Assembly: GCF_900156175.1 (NCBI RefSeq)
Contig: NZ_FTMV01000010.1
Span: 124,001 to 188,000 of the forward strand
Source: Janthinobacterium sp. TND4EL3
GTDB taxonomy: Bacteria > Pseudomonadota > Gammaproteobacteria > Burkholderiales > Burkholderiaceae_D
Reading direction: 5' to 3'
Length of the DNA stretch: 64,000 bases
The position numbers and the translations under genes were made by a program. The notes beneath the pieces were generated by a model, which was not told where the DNA came from, ran no database searches, and saw nothing but the letters and a program-made list of their open reading frames with translations. Shown one piece after another: positions 55,097 through 64,000 of this stretch (its first letter is position 1; every line of letters starts with the position of its first letter).

Positions 55097-56212
55097 ATGT
55101 CGAAACCTCATACATCGCCCGGCCTGTGGGCCCTGGCGTGGCGCCGTTTGCGCGGCGACAAGATTGCAATGGTATCGCTGGCCGTGGTCGGCGCTTTTTT
55201 CCTGCTGGTGCTGGCGTCCGCCAGCGGCCTCGTGGCGGCGAACTGGGAAGACGAAGTGGCCGTCAGCTACGCGCCGCCCACCTTTGTCGGTGCCGACAAG
55301 GATGCGGCCGGTGCCGGCGACGGCGCCATTCCCCAGTCCGACGAGCGCAGCGCGCCCACTCCCGTCAACGTGCTCGACCCGCTGGCCGACGACATCGCCG
55401 AACTGCGCGCGCAGATGGGCAGCAACCCATCGGCCGGCGTCGAGATGTACGGCGTCACCGACCCGCTGGCCGACGACTTGACGGCCTTGCGCGCCGGCAT
55501 GGGCAAGACGAAGAAGTTGATCGCGCACAAGGCGTCCACCTTGCCGTTCGGCGCCGACAAATGGGGCCACGACATCGTGCAGAAAACCATCAAGGGCGGC
55601 GAGACGTCGATCGTCGTGGGCCTGGTGGCCGCCTTGCTGGCCGTCGTGCTGGGCACCTTGTTCGGCGCCGTGTCCGGCTACTTCGGCGGCATCGTCGATG
55701 ACTTTTTTAACTGGTTCTACAGCATTTTTACCTCAATTCCATCGATTTTGATGATCTTGACGGTGGCGGCCGTGCTGCAGCAGAAGGGCGTGCTGACCAT
55801 CGTGCTGATCCTCGGCTTGACGGGCTGGACGGGGCCGTACCGCCTGATCCGCGCCGAATACATCAAGCACAAGGCGCGCGAATACGTGATGGCAGCCGAC
55901 GCCATCGGCGCTTCGCACTGGCGCAAGATGTTCTCGCACATCTTCCCGAACGTGAGCCACGTTGCCTTGGTGCAAATGTCGATTCTCGTGGTGGGCTTCA
56001 TCAAGGCGGAAGTGATCCTGAGTTTCCTCGGCTTTGGCGTGCCGGTAGGCACCGTCTCGTGGGGCAGCATGCTCAACGAGGCACAAAATGAACTGATCCT
56101 GGGCAAATGGTGGCAGCTGACGGCCGCCGCCACGGCGATGGCCGTGCTGGTGACGGCGTTCTCGCTGTTTACCGATGCCTTGCGCGATGCGCTCGACCCC
56201 AAAGTGAAATAG
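55097..56212 (+). CDS. Peptide ABC transporter permease (OppC/DppC-like) with periplasmic insert
   Basis: The 371-residue protein is the second half of the channel. The first membrane helix (residues 23-45) is followed by a loop of about 125 residues, far longer than in E. coli DppC. The insert contains a duplicated 15-residue motif: DPLADDIAELRAQMG at 94-108 and DPLADDLTALRAGMG at 122-136. The conserved part resumes at FGADKWGHDI, with the EAA loop REYVMAADAIGASHWRKMF. The insert faces the periplasm and could contact the binding protein, which itself has an insert. That is inference. The gene ends nine bases before the ATPase start. Confidence 0.9.
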   Translation: MSKPHTSPGLWALAWRRLRGDKIAMVSLAVVGAFFLLVLASASGLVAANWEDEVAVSYAPPTFVGADKDAAGAGDGAIPQSDERSAPTPVNVLDPLADDIAELRAQMGSNPSAGVEMYGVTDPLADDLTALRAGMGKTKKLIAHKASTLPFGADKWGHDIVQKTIKGGETSIVVGLVAALLAVVLGTLFGAVSGYFGGIVDDFFNWFYSIFTSIPSILMILTVAAVLQQKGVLTIVLILGLTGWTGPYRLIRAEYIKHKAREYVMAADAIGASHWRKMFSHIFPNVSHVALVQMSILVVGFIKAEVILSFLGFGVPVGTVSWGSMLNEAQNELILGKWWQLTAAATAMAVLVTAFSLFTDALRDALDPKVK

Positions 56213-56221
56213 GAGTTGCTC

Positions 56222-57913
<1,692 letters not shown>

Positions 57914-57940
57914 GGGCATTTTTACGGTAAGATAGCGCCC

Positions 57941-58903
57941 ATGCCCAACCTCATTTACCTGCTCGAACATTACGGTGTCCTGATTGTCTTTGGCATCGTG
58001 CTGGTGGAGCAGCTCGGCCTGCCGATTCCCGCCTTTCCCATCCTCGTGGTGGCGGGGGCGCTGGCCGTCGATGGCGACATGAACGGGGGGCTGGTGCTGG
58101 CCGCCGCGCTGGGCGCCTGCCTGATCAGCGACTTCACGTGGTTCCGCGCGGGCCGGCATTTCGGCAAGCGCATCCTGCGCCTGCTGTGCCGCATCTCGCT
58201 GTCGCCCGATTACTGCGTCAGCCAGACGGAAGACAAGTTCAAGCGCTGGGGACCGAAAGCCCTGATCGTCTCCAAATTCGTGCCGGGATTCAATACCGTG
58301 GCCGCGCCCATGTCGGGTGCGCTGGGCACGCCGCCGCGCCTGTTCTTCCTGTATGCGGGCCTGGGCGCCTTGCTGTGGAGCGGCACGGGCATCGTCGTCG
58401 GCGTGATCTTTCACGCCAGCGTGCAGCAGGTGCTCGACCTGCTCAGCACCATGGGCAGCACGGCCTTGCTGATGCTGGCCACCTTGCTGGGCCTGTTCCT
58501 GCTGTATAAATACCTGGAGCGCCGGCGTTTCCGCCAGGCCTTGCAGATCGAGCGCATCGGCATCGACGAATTGCTCGAACTCATAGAGCAGGGCGAGGAG
58601 CCGCTGATGGTCGACGCGCGCAGCGCCACGGCGCAGGCGCTGGAGCCGGCCGTGCCGGGCGCCTTGTTCTTCAACGGCAAGGAACCCGTGCCCGCCATGA
58701 TCGCCATGGACAAGGACCGCCACATCATCGTGTATTGCAGCTGCCCCAACGACGTGACGGCCGCGCAAGTGGCCAAGCTGCTGCACCAGCACGGCTTTCA
58801 CCGCGCCAAGCCCCTGCATGGCGGCCTCGATGCGTGGAACGCCGCCTACCGCTCGGACCAGCCGGCGCCCGCCAGCCTGCTGGGCGAAGGCTTGCCCTCC
58901 TGA
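57941..58903 (+). CDS. DedA-family membrane protein fused to a rhodanese domain
   Basis: The first 200 residues or so are a DedA/SNARE-associated membrane protein: LPIPAFPILVVAGALAVDG, FRAGRHFGKRILR and the conserved KFVPGFNTVAAPMSGALG, plus several membrane helices. Residues 215-310 form a rhodanese-like domain (LMVDARSATAQALEPAVPGA) with the loop YCSCPNDVTA, where Cys266 or Cys268 would be the active cysteine. DedA proteins act as lipid scramblase/transport proteins in known cases. The rhodanese part is cytoplasmic by prediction. The join suggests sulfur or redox control of the membrane part, which is speculative. It follows the transporter by 27 bases and may share its transcript. Confidence 0.88.
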   Translation: MPNLIYLLEHYGVLIVFGIVLVEQLGLPIPAFPILVVAGALAVDGDMNGGLVLAAALGACLISDFTWFRAGRHFGKRILRLLCRISLSPDYCVSQTEDKFKRWGPKALIVSKFVPGFNTVAAPMSGALGTPPRLFFLYAGLGALLWSGTGIVVGVIFHASVQQVLDLLSTMGSTALLMLATLLGLFLLYKYLERRRFRQALQIERIGIDELLELIEQGEEPLMVDARSATAQALEPAVPGALFFNGKEPVPAMIAMDKDRHIIVYCSCPNDVTAAQVAKLLHQHGFHRAKPLHGGLDAWNAAYRSDQPAPASLLGEGLPS

Positions 58904-59225
58904 TCGGTAAAAACCGGTAGTAATAATACGAAAACAGCGTCGCCGGGCCACCGCGACGCCAGCGCCACGCCTGTGCCGCCCCATACAAAGCGGCTTTGCG
59001 CAAACTGCGGCATACTCTTCTTTCCAAGTGATTCCTGCTGCTATGCAGCATGCTTTTCGCGCGCCCGACGAGTGCAAGTACTTACTATGAATCATTGTTT
59101 TTGAGTAACTTTGGCCCTGCCTGTTGCATTTGGAGTGGAACTACCAATAAAGGCTTGTTTTGATGTACTTAAACTACAAACTTTGCTTGCCTCCGGGCGC
59201 ATTCATCCTTTAAGCTTGGCGTCCC
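58904..59225. other. Spacer upstream of glk
   Basis: No gene is visible. The right half is AT-rich and carries a HexR-like palindrome at 59164-59178. No terminator for the DedA gene and no convincing -35/-10 pair could be identified. Confidence 0.5.
59164..59178. promoter_or_regulatory. HexR-like operator upstream of glk
   Basis: TGTACTTAAACTACA matches 13 of 15 bases of TGTAATTAAATTACA, the site of the sugar-phosphate-responsive repressor HexR, known to control glk and related genes in gamma- and betaproteobacteria. It lies about 48 bases before the glk ATG, a position suited to repression. Confidence 0.45.
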
Positions 59226-60272
59226 ATGCGTCCCACTTCATCATTTAAAATCATGAGCGCTTCGTCTTCACCCGTACTGCCGACTTCCGCCTTTGCCGAT
59301 GGACCGCGCCTGCTGGCCGACGTGGGCGGCACCAATGCCCGTTTCGCCCTGGAAGTGGCCGCCGGCCACATCACCCTGGTGGAAGTGCTGCCCTGTGCCG
59401 ATTACCCGAGCCTGTCCGCCGCCCTGCAAGCCTACCTGGCCCTGCCGCACATGGCTGCCGCCGGCGGGCAAGCCGTGCGCCATGCCGTGATCGCCATCGC
59501 CAATCCCGTCGACGGCGACTTCCTCAGCATGACGAACCACCACTGGTCGTTCTCGATCCGCGCCATGCGCGAAGAGTGCGGCTTCACGACCCTGGACGTG
59601 GTCAACGATTTCACGGCCCTGGCGCGCTCCTTGCCGCAGCTGTCGAGCGAGCAGAAGCATCAGGTGGGCGCGGGCTCGGCCCGTCCGAACACGGCCATCG
59701 GCCTGATCGGCGCCGGCACGGGCCTGGGCGTGTCGGGCCTGATTCCCTCGCACGGCGGCTGGATCGCGCTGCAAAGCGAAGGCGGCCACGTCAGCTTTGC
59801 GCCGTTCAATGAGCTGGAAGTGAGCATTTTGCAATTTGCCTGGCGCGAATATGAACATGTCTCGGCCGAGCGCCTGATTTCCGGCGATGGCCTGGAGCTG
59901 ATCTACCGCGCCCTGGCCGACCGCGCGGGCGTGCCCGCGGAAGCCTTGCCGGCGGCGGAAATCACGCGCCGCGCGCTGGCCGGCGAATCCCAGCTGTGCG
60001 ACGACGTCATCGAAGCGTTCTGCTGCATGCTGGGCACGGTGGCGGGCAACGTCGCCGTCACCCTGGGCGCCCTGGGCGGTATCTATATCGGCGGCGGCAT
60101 CGTGCCGCGCCTGGGTGCGCGCTTCGACCGTTCCGGTTTCCGCGCCCGCTTCGAGCGCAAGGGTCGTTTTGCCAATTACGTGTCGCAAGTGCCGACCTTC
60201 GTGATTACGGCCCAGTATCCTGCTTTCCTGGGTGCATCAGCCATTCTCTCGGAGAAACTCGCCTCCCTGTGA
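59226..60272 (+). CDS. glk: Glucokinase
   Basis: Glucokinase phosphorylates glucose with ATP to glucose-6-phosphate in the cytoplasm. The 348-residue protein is of the bacterial Glk (PF02685) type: ATP-binding [34 protein letters not shown], the catalytic NDFTALA and [13 protein letters not shown], and the Zn-free EGGHVSFAP. The first 25 residues precede the conserved part; an in-frame ATG at 59253 would remove nine of them, and neither start has a good Shine-Dalgarno sequence. It is a single gene with its own terminator and a HexR-like site upstream. Confidence 0.95.
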   Translation: MRPTSSFKIMSASSSPVLPTSAFADGPRLLADVGGTNARFALEVAAGHITLVEVLPCADYPSLSAALQAYLALPHMAAAGGQAVRHAVIAIANPVDGDFLSMTNHHWSFSIRAMREECGFTTLDVVNDFTALARSLPQLSSEQKHQVGAGSARPNTAIGLIGAGTGLGVSGLIPSHGGWIALQSEGGHVSFAPFNELEVSILQFAWREYEHVSAERLISGDGLELIYRALADRAGVPAEALPAAEITRRALAGESQLCDDVIEAFCCMLGTVAGNVAVTLGALGGIYIGGGIVPRLGARFDRSGFRARFERKGRFANYVSQVPTFVITAQYPAFLGASAILSEKLASL

Positions 60273-60304
60273 TGCGGGCAGCGGGCGATGTGTCGCGCCA
60301 GGGC

Positions 60305-60334
60305 CGGGTAAAACGCGTGTTTTGCCCGGTTTTG
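60305..60334 (+). terminator. Terminator of glk
   Basis: CCGGGTAAAAC pairs with GTTTTGCCCGG (one wobble pair) across four bases, followed by TTTT and a second T-rich stretch. Confidence 0.7.
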
Positions 60335-60670
60335 CGCTTTTCCGCTTTTTATCAGGTACAATTGGCATCGTTGGATGAAACGACGACTGTCGCTCACCCG
60401 TCTGGCTGGTCCGCCGCCACGGGAGAAGCAGCTGCTCCGGATATCGTTTCATTGCTGGTTATTTAAGGCCAGCACCATGGATCGCAGGACTTTCACTGCA
60501 TCCGCATCAGTCCCGCTTTGCGCGCATCGGCCAAGGCGTCGGAAAAACAGCCTCAACTTGTAACACCAGCATGGCGTCGTCACCGATGTCTGCCATCCGT
60601 TACGTTGAAATGAACGTTTTGATTTCTTTCTCTGCATACGAATTGCAACACACATCCGCACAGAATTGCT
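60335..60670. other. Spacer upstream of scpB
   Basis: No convincing gene is present; a 62-codon frame at 60375-60563 lacks a ribosome-binding site and is Arg/Pro-rich. A TACAAT -10-like element occurs near 60356-60361. GCTGG/CCAGC form a small inverted repeat near 60453-60472. The promoter of scpB-rluB is probably in this segment. Confidence 0.4.
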
Positions 60671-61465
60671 ATGAATACAATTGAGGCTAAAAAAGTCCTC
60701 GAAACCGCGTTGCTGTGCGCTCGTGAGTCGCTGACGATCCACAGCCTGAAAAAGCTGTTCGTCGATGCGGACGAGAACGGCCGCGTGCGCGGCGTCGGCG
60801 TCGGCGCCGACACGATCAAGCAATTGCTGGAAGAGTTGCGCGATGAGTGGGAAGGGCGCGGCATCGAGATCGTCAGCCTGGCCTCGGGCTGGCGCTTTCA
60901 AAGCCGCCCGGAAATGAAGATGTATCTGGATCGTCTGACGCCCGAGCGGCCGCCCAAGTATTCGCGGGCGACCCTGGAAACCCTGGCCATCATCGCCTAC
61001 CGCCAGCCGGTGACGCGCGGCGATATCGAGGAGATTCGCGGCGTTGCCGTCAATTCGCAGACGATCAAGATGCTGGAAGACCGTGGCTGGATCGATGCCA
61101 TCGGTTACCGCGACGTGGTGGGCCGGCCGGCCTTGCTGGCCACCACCAAGCAGTTTTTGGATGACCTGGGTTTGCATTCGCTGTCCCAGCTGCCGCCTTT
61201 GCAGCAAATCAGCGAAATGCAGGGCAATGGGCTCGAAGCCCTGGAAGCGGCCCTGCAGGAAAATTTTGACAAGGCAAGCAATGAGCTTGCCCCCCAGCTT
61301 GGTGCAGGTAGCAATACGGCTGTGACAGATGTAGATGTGACAGCAAGCCTTGATGCCGGCCCCGATGCTTCGCCCATGGATGAAGCCTACACTCACGACC
61401 CTGCGCCAGAACTAACGGTTGACGCTGCGCCAGGTCAGCACAGCCAAGAAACGAACAATGAATAA
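60671..61465 (+). CDS. scpB: Segregation and condensation protein B
   Basis: ScpB is the winged-helix (kite) subunit of the SMC-ScpA-ScpB condensin, which compacts and segregates chromosomes. The 264-residue protein has two winged-helix domains, with LIHSLKKLF-like [10 protein letters not shown] and the signature [48 protein letters not shown] is also typical. The C-terminal 60 residues are an acidic, disordered tail. Its stop overlaps the rluB start by eight bases, so the two are translationally coupled. scpA is not in this window upstream, which is a little unusual. Confidence 0.95.
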   Translation: MNTIEAKKVLETALLCARESLTIHSLKKLFVDADENGRVRGVGVGADTIKQLLEELRDEWEGRGIEIVSLASGWRFQSRPEMKMYLDRLTPERPPKYSRATLETLAIIAYRQPVTRGDIEEIRGVAVNSQTIKMLEDRGWIDAIGYRDVVGRPALLATTKQFLDDLGLHSLSQLPPLQQISEMQGNGLEALEAALQENFDKASNELAPQLGAGSNTAVTDVDVTASLDAGPDASPMDEAYTHDPAPELTVDAAPGQHSQETNNE

Positions 61466-63527
61466 TCCGAACACACCCGAGACAGTTATCACCAGCGACG
61501 AAGCCATCGTTGCCAAGCCCAAGCGCCGCACCAAGGCCCAGATCGAAGCCGATGCAGCCGCTGCTGCAGTTGCCGGCGACAGCGCCGCCGCCAAGCCGAA
61601 GCGCCGCACGAAAGCGGACGTGGCCGCCGATGCGCCCGTCGCTGAAGCTGTCGCCGCCGACGCTGCGCCTGCCGTCAAGAAATCCCGTGCCAAGCCGGCC
61701 CTGAAGGCCGTGGCCGATGCTGCGGAAGCCGCTGCCGAAGCCGTTGCCGCCCCGGCGCCGCGTCCGCCGCGCGCCCGCGCTGCGGCCAAGGCCGCCGCTG
61801 CCGTCGCTGAAACGGCGCCGGAAGCCGTCGCCGACAAGCCGGCCGAAGCGCGCCCGACGCGCGGTCCGCGCCAGATGCGCGGCGTGCAGGCCGAACGTGC
61901 CTTGCGCCAGCCGCCGCGCGCCGAAGCGCCGCAGGCAGCCGACGCCGTTGCAGCAACGCCGGCCGCCGAGCAAGCCGCCGCGCCGGTCGCCGACGTATTC
62001 GATGCCGAAGGCAACCTCGTGTCCGCGCCACGCGCACCGCGTGGTCCGCGCAACGACGTGCCGGGCGCCGGCAAGAATGCGGGCAAGAGCCGCAAGAAGG
62101 GCAAGGGCCGCCAGGCTGCGCCAGGCAAGGTCAGCGACGCCGACGCCGTGTTCTCCTTCGTCACTTCCGATGCTTTCGACAGCGAAGATGGCGGCACCGG
62201 CCGCGTGCAGAAAGCGGCCGTGCGCCGCGACCTGACGTCCGACGACGATGCACCGAAGCTGCACAAGGTGCTGGCCGAAGCCGGTCTCGGTTCGCGCCGC
62301 GACATGGAAGACCTGATCATCTCGGGCCGCGTGTCCGTCAACGGCGAGCCGGCCCACATCGGCCAGCGCATCCTGCCGACCGACCATGTGCGCATCAACG
62401 GCAAGCTGATCCAGCGCCGCGTGAGCAAGAAGCCGCCACGCGTGCTGGTGTACCACAAGCCGGCCGGCGAAATCGTCAGCCACAACGACCCGGACGGCCG
62501 TCCTTCCGTCTTTGACCGCCTGCCGACCATGAAGGCCGGCAAGTGGCTGGCCGTCGGCCGCCTCGACTTCAACACGGAAGGCCTGCTGCTGTTTACCACC
62601 TCCGGTGACCTGGCCAACCGCCTGATGCACCCGCGCTACGGCATCGACCGCGAGTACGCCGTGCGTACCCTGGGCGAGCTGGAAGAGGGCATGCGCCAGA
62701 AGCTGCTGGCCGGCGTCGAGCTGGAGGACGGCATGGCGCAGTTCTCGAAGATCGCCGATGGCGGCGGCGAAGGCATCAACAAGTGGTACCGCGTGGTGAT
62801 CGGCGAAGGCCGCAACCGCGAAGTGCGCCGCATGTTCGAAGCCATCGGCCTGACCGTGTCGCGCCTGATCCGTACCCGCTACGGCGCCATGACCCTGCCG
62901 AGCGGCCTGAAGCGCGGCCGCTGGGAAGAGATGGATGAAAACACCGTGCGCGACCTGCTCGCCGCCTACGGCATCGAAAAGAAAATGCCGCCTTCGGGCG
63001 ATCCGCGTGCCGCCGGCGCCGCCAAGGGCCGCGAAGCACGCAAGGCCAGCCGCGATGACGAGCCGAATGGCAACCGCATCGATGTGAGCAACCGCAACGC
63101 CGATCCGTTCCCGGTCGCGCCGCGCCGTGGCCAGCTTGCCGGCCAGTTTGCGCGTCCGCAAGGTCAGGGCCGTCCAGGCGGCGCCGGCCGCCCCGGCGAA
63201 GCGCGTGGTCCTGGCCGTGGCCAGCCGCAAGGTCCGTTCCAGGGCGGTCAGCCCCGTTCGTCGGCATCGTTCGAGGGCGCGCAAGGCCAGGGTCAGGGTC
63301 GTCCGCCGCGTGCGGCAGGCCAGGGCCGTCCCGGTGGTGAAGGCCGCGCGCCGCAACGCGGTCCGCGCCAGCCCGATCCGCTGCAAACGGCATTTGGCTT
63401 CGCCAACACGGGTCCGCGCCGCAATGCGGGCGGCGCCGGCGGCCAGGCGCGTTCCGGCGGCCAGCCGCGTGGCGGCATGGACCGTGGCGGCATGGATGGC
63501 ATGCCGCGCCGCCGCAGCAAAGGTTAA
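61458..63527 (+). CDS. rluB: 23S rRNA pseudouridine-2605 synthase with long disordered extensions
   Basis: RluB makes a pseudouridine in domain V of 23S rRNA. The core (residues about 265-515) has an S4 RNA-binding domain ([20 protein letters not shown]) and the RsuA-type catalytic domain with Asp370 in GRLDFNTEG. Ahead is an extension of about 260 residues rich in Ala, Lys, Pro and Arg with repeated KPKRRTKA motifs. Behind is a Gly/Gln/Arg/Pro-rich tail of about 175 residues. Both look disordered and highly basic and may bind RNA. The ATG at 61458 overlaps the scpB stop, which decides the start; the upstream open frame is out of frame inside scpB. Confidence 0.94.
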   Translation: MNNPNTPETVITSDEAIVAKPKRRTKAQIEADAAAAAVAGDSAAAKPKRRTKADVAADAPVAEAVAADAAPAVKKSRAKPALKAVADAAEAAAEAVAAPAPRPPRARAAAKAAAAVAETAPEAVADKPAEARPTRGPRQMRGVQAERALRQPPRAEAPQAADAVAATPAAEQAAAPVADVFDAEGNLVSAPRAPRGPRNDVPGAGKNAGKSRKKGKGRQAAPGKVSDADAVFSFVTSDAFDSEDGGTGRVQKAAVRRDLTSDDDAPKLHKVLAEAGLGSRRDMEDLIISGRVSVNGEPAHIGQRILPTDHVRINGKLIQRRVSKKPPRVLVYHKPAGEIVSHNDPDGRPSVFDRLPTMKAGKWLAVGRLDFNTEGLLLFTTSGDLANRLMHPRYGIDREYAVRTLGELEEGMRQKLLAGVELEDGMAQFSKIADGGGEGINKWYRVVIGEGRNREVRRMFEAIGLTVSRLIRTRYGAMTLPSGLKRGRWEEMDENTVRDLLAAYGIEKKMPPSGDPRAAGAAKGREARKASRDDEPNGNRIDVSNRNADPFPVAPRRGQLAGQFARPQGQGRPGGAGRPGEARGPGRGQPQGPFQGGQPRSSASFEGAQGQGQGRPPRAAGQGRPGGEGRAPQRGPRQPDPLQTAFGFANTGPRRNAGGAGGQARSGGQPRGGMDRGGMDGMPRRRSKG

Positions 63528-63618
63528 ATCAGGGAATTTCTTCTCGCGCGCCCGCTAATCTGCCGTGGGCGCGCGCTCTTGTAACTGTTGTAAGCCGGGC
63601 TGCTCCTTGTGTGCGGCA

Positions 63619-63647
63619 TTGCGGCGAAGTTAATAAGAGGTTATAAT
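63619..63647 (+). promoter_or_regulatory. Strong sigma-70 promoter of the rimP leader
   Basis: TTGCGG (63619-63624) is exactly 17 bases from a consensus TATAAT (63642-63647). Transcription should start near 63654, about 215 bases before the rimP start codon. Confidence 0.72.
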
Positions 63648-63653
63648 CTGCAG

Positions 63654-63747
63654 CCTAATAAAAGTTCTCCGCAGGGTTGTTTGGTGGGGAGTGCTTTCAT
63701 CTGGTTGGGGAAATACAAGAAGATGGGCAGATGCCCATTTTTTTTTT
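63654..63747 (+). ncRNA. Candidate short leader RNA or small RNA upstream of rimP
   Basis: A transcript from the promoter to the first terminator-like hairpin would be about 95 bases. It is rich in GGTTG/GGTGGGG words and could pair CTCC with GGGGAG internally. Whether it is an independent small RNA or the prematurely ended rimP leader cannot be decided. Confidence 0.3.
63723..63747 (+). terminator. First terminator-like hairpin in the rimP leader
   Basis: ATGGGC pairs with GCCCAT across AGAT, followed by ten T. It is placed about 70 bases after the predicted start site and well before rimP. Confidence 0.65.
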
Positions 63748-63817
63748 GTTGAACCGTTTGTGATGGCGCCGACAAGGCGCCATATATGACTTGTGCGTGT
63801 TTTTTTTGCATGCCGCC

Positions 63818-63858
63818 GGCCCTGTTTCAGTGCCGCGATGCGGAAAACAGGCCTTTTT
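63818..63858 (+). terminator. Second terminator-like hairpin, directly before the rimP ribosome-binding site
   Basis: GGCCCTGTTT pairs with AAACAGGCC (one bulged C), capped by an inner CCGC/GCGG stem around GAT, and followed by five T. The Shine-Dalgarno sequence GGAG begins three bases later. A smaller stem GGCGCC/GGCGCC (63763-63782) lies between the two terminators. Confidence 0.65.
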
Positions 63859-63870
63859 CTGGAGAATTTC

Positions 63871-64000
63871 TTGCAGCAGTTGGGATTAATTGAAAAGACA
63901 GTCACTGGTCTGGGCTATGAGCTCGTTGATGTTGAACGTGCCGAGCGCGGGCTGCTGCGCGTCTTTATTGATTTCAGCGCCGCCGATGCCGCTGAAAAAG
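63871..64000 (+). CDS. rimP: Ribosome maturation factor RimP, N-terminal part (truncated by window edge)
   Basis: The 43 codons present ([19 protein letters not shown], then [15 protein letters not shown]) match the start of RimP, which assists 30S ribosomal subunit maturation. I chose the TTG at 63871 because GGAG stands six bases before it. In proteobacteria rimP normally leads the nusA-infB operon; those genes would lie beyond the window. The leader with two terminator-like hairpins suggests transcription attenuation of the operon, possibly through NusA, which is inference. Confidence 0.88.
   Translation, partial: MQQLGLIEKTVTGLGYELVDVERAERGLLRVFIDFSAADAAEK

Noticed and set aside
60375-60563. 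62-codon frame between glk and scpB
   Set aside because: Arg-rich, without ribosome-binding site or known features.
63691-63789. Short GTG frame with three Phe codons in the rimP leader, as a second attenuator peptide
   Set aside because: The Phe codons come only from the terminator T-run, and no start signal or competing structure supports it.

Overview
The window looks like chromosome of a betaproteobacterium of the family Oxalobacteraceae (Janthinobacterium/Duganella/Massilia group). This rests on the proteins and gene orders seen: glnA-DUF4124-ntrB-ntrC, yhdP-nitrilase-tldD, scpB-rluB-rimP, and a large set of TonB-dependent receptors (TBDRs). Coding DNA is GC-rich, while the spacers before the receptor genes are strikingly AT-rich. 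No database search was possible, so the taxonomic call is inference. I saw no rRNA, tRNA, CRISPR array, insertion sequence or prophage.

Layout. 1-1.7 kb: the end of a TAXI-type TRAP solute-binding protein, a HigB/HigA-like toxin-antitoxin pair and a rhodanese. 1.7-6.8 kb: the nitrogen module, with two NtrC sites and a sigma-54 promoter before glnA, then a DUF4124 protein, ntrB and ntrC. 6.8-9.4 kb: a CorA-type transporter and an orphan GAF histidine kinase. 9.8-28.1 kb: TBDR1, an FAD dehydrogenase, TBDR2, rsmE, tkt, gap, TBDR3 and a secreted S9 peptidase. 28.1-38.4 kb: a DUF1275 membrane protein and glnE (minus strand), then yhdP, a nitrilase-family amidase and tldD (plus strand). 38.5-51.7 kb: TBDR4, aroG, TBDR5, TBDR6 and TBDR7; all four receptors are on the minus strand. 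52.3-58.9 kb: a four-gene peptide ABC transporter and a DedA-rhodanese fusion. 59.2-64 kb: glk, scpB, rluB and the start of rimP.

How the genes fit together. glnA, ntrB, ntrC and glnE cover much of the nitrogen circuit: glutamine synthetase, its adenylyltransferase and the two-component system that drives it. The receptors, the secreted S9 peptidase, the oligopeptide ABC transporter and TldD would suit a peptide-scavenging lifestyle, but this is inference from proximity. Most receptor genes sit between their own terminators and have no TonB/ExbBD genes nearby.

The best candidate for something undescribed is the aroG leader (41608-41845). It has a promoter, a 25-codon reading frame rich in Phe and Tyr codons, and mutually exclusive hairpins ending in a strong intrinsic terminator. 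This is a textbook attenuator layout in front of a DAHP synthase gene. Also notable are a rimP leader with two terminator-like hairpins, a shared promoter/signal-peptide cassette in otherwise different receptor paralogs, a densely folded leader before TBDR2, and a duplicated 15-residue motif in a periplasmic insert of the OppC-like permease.
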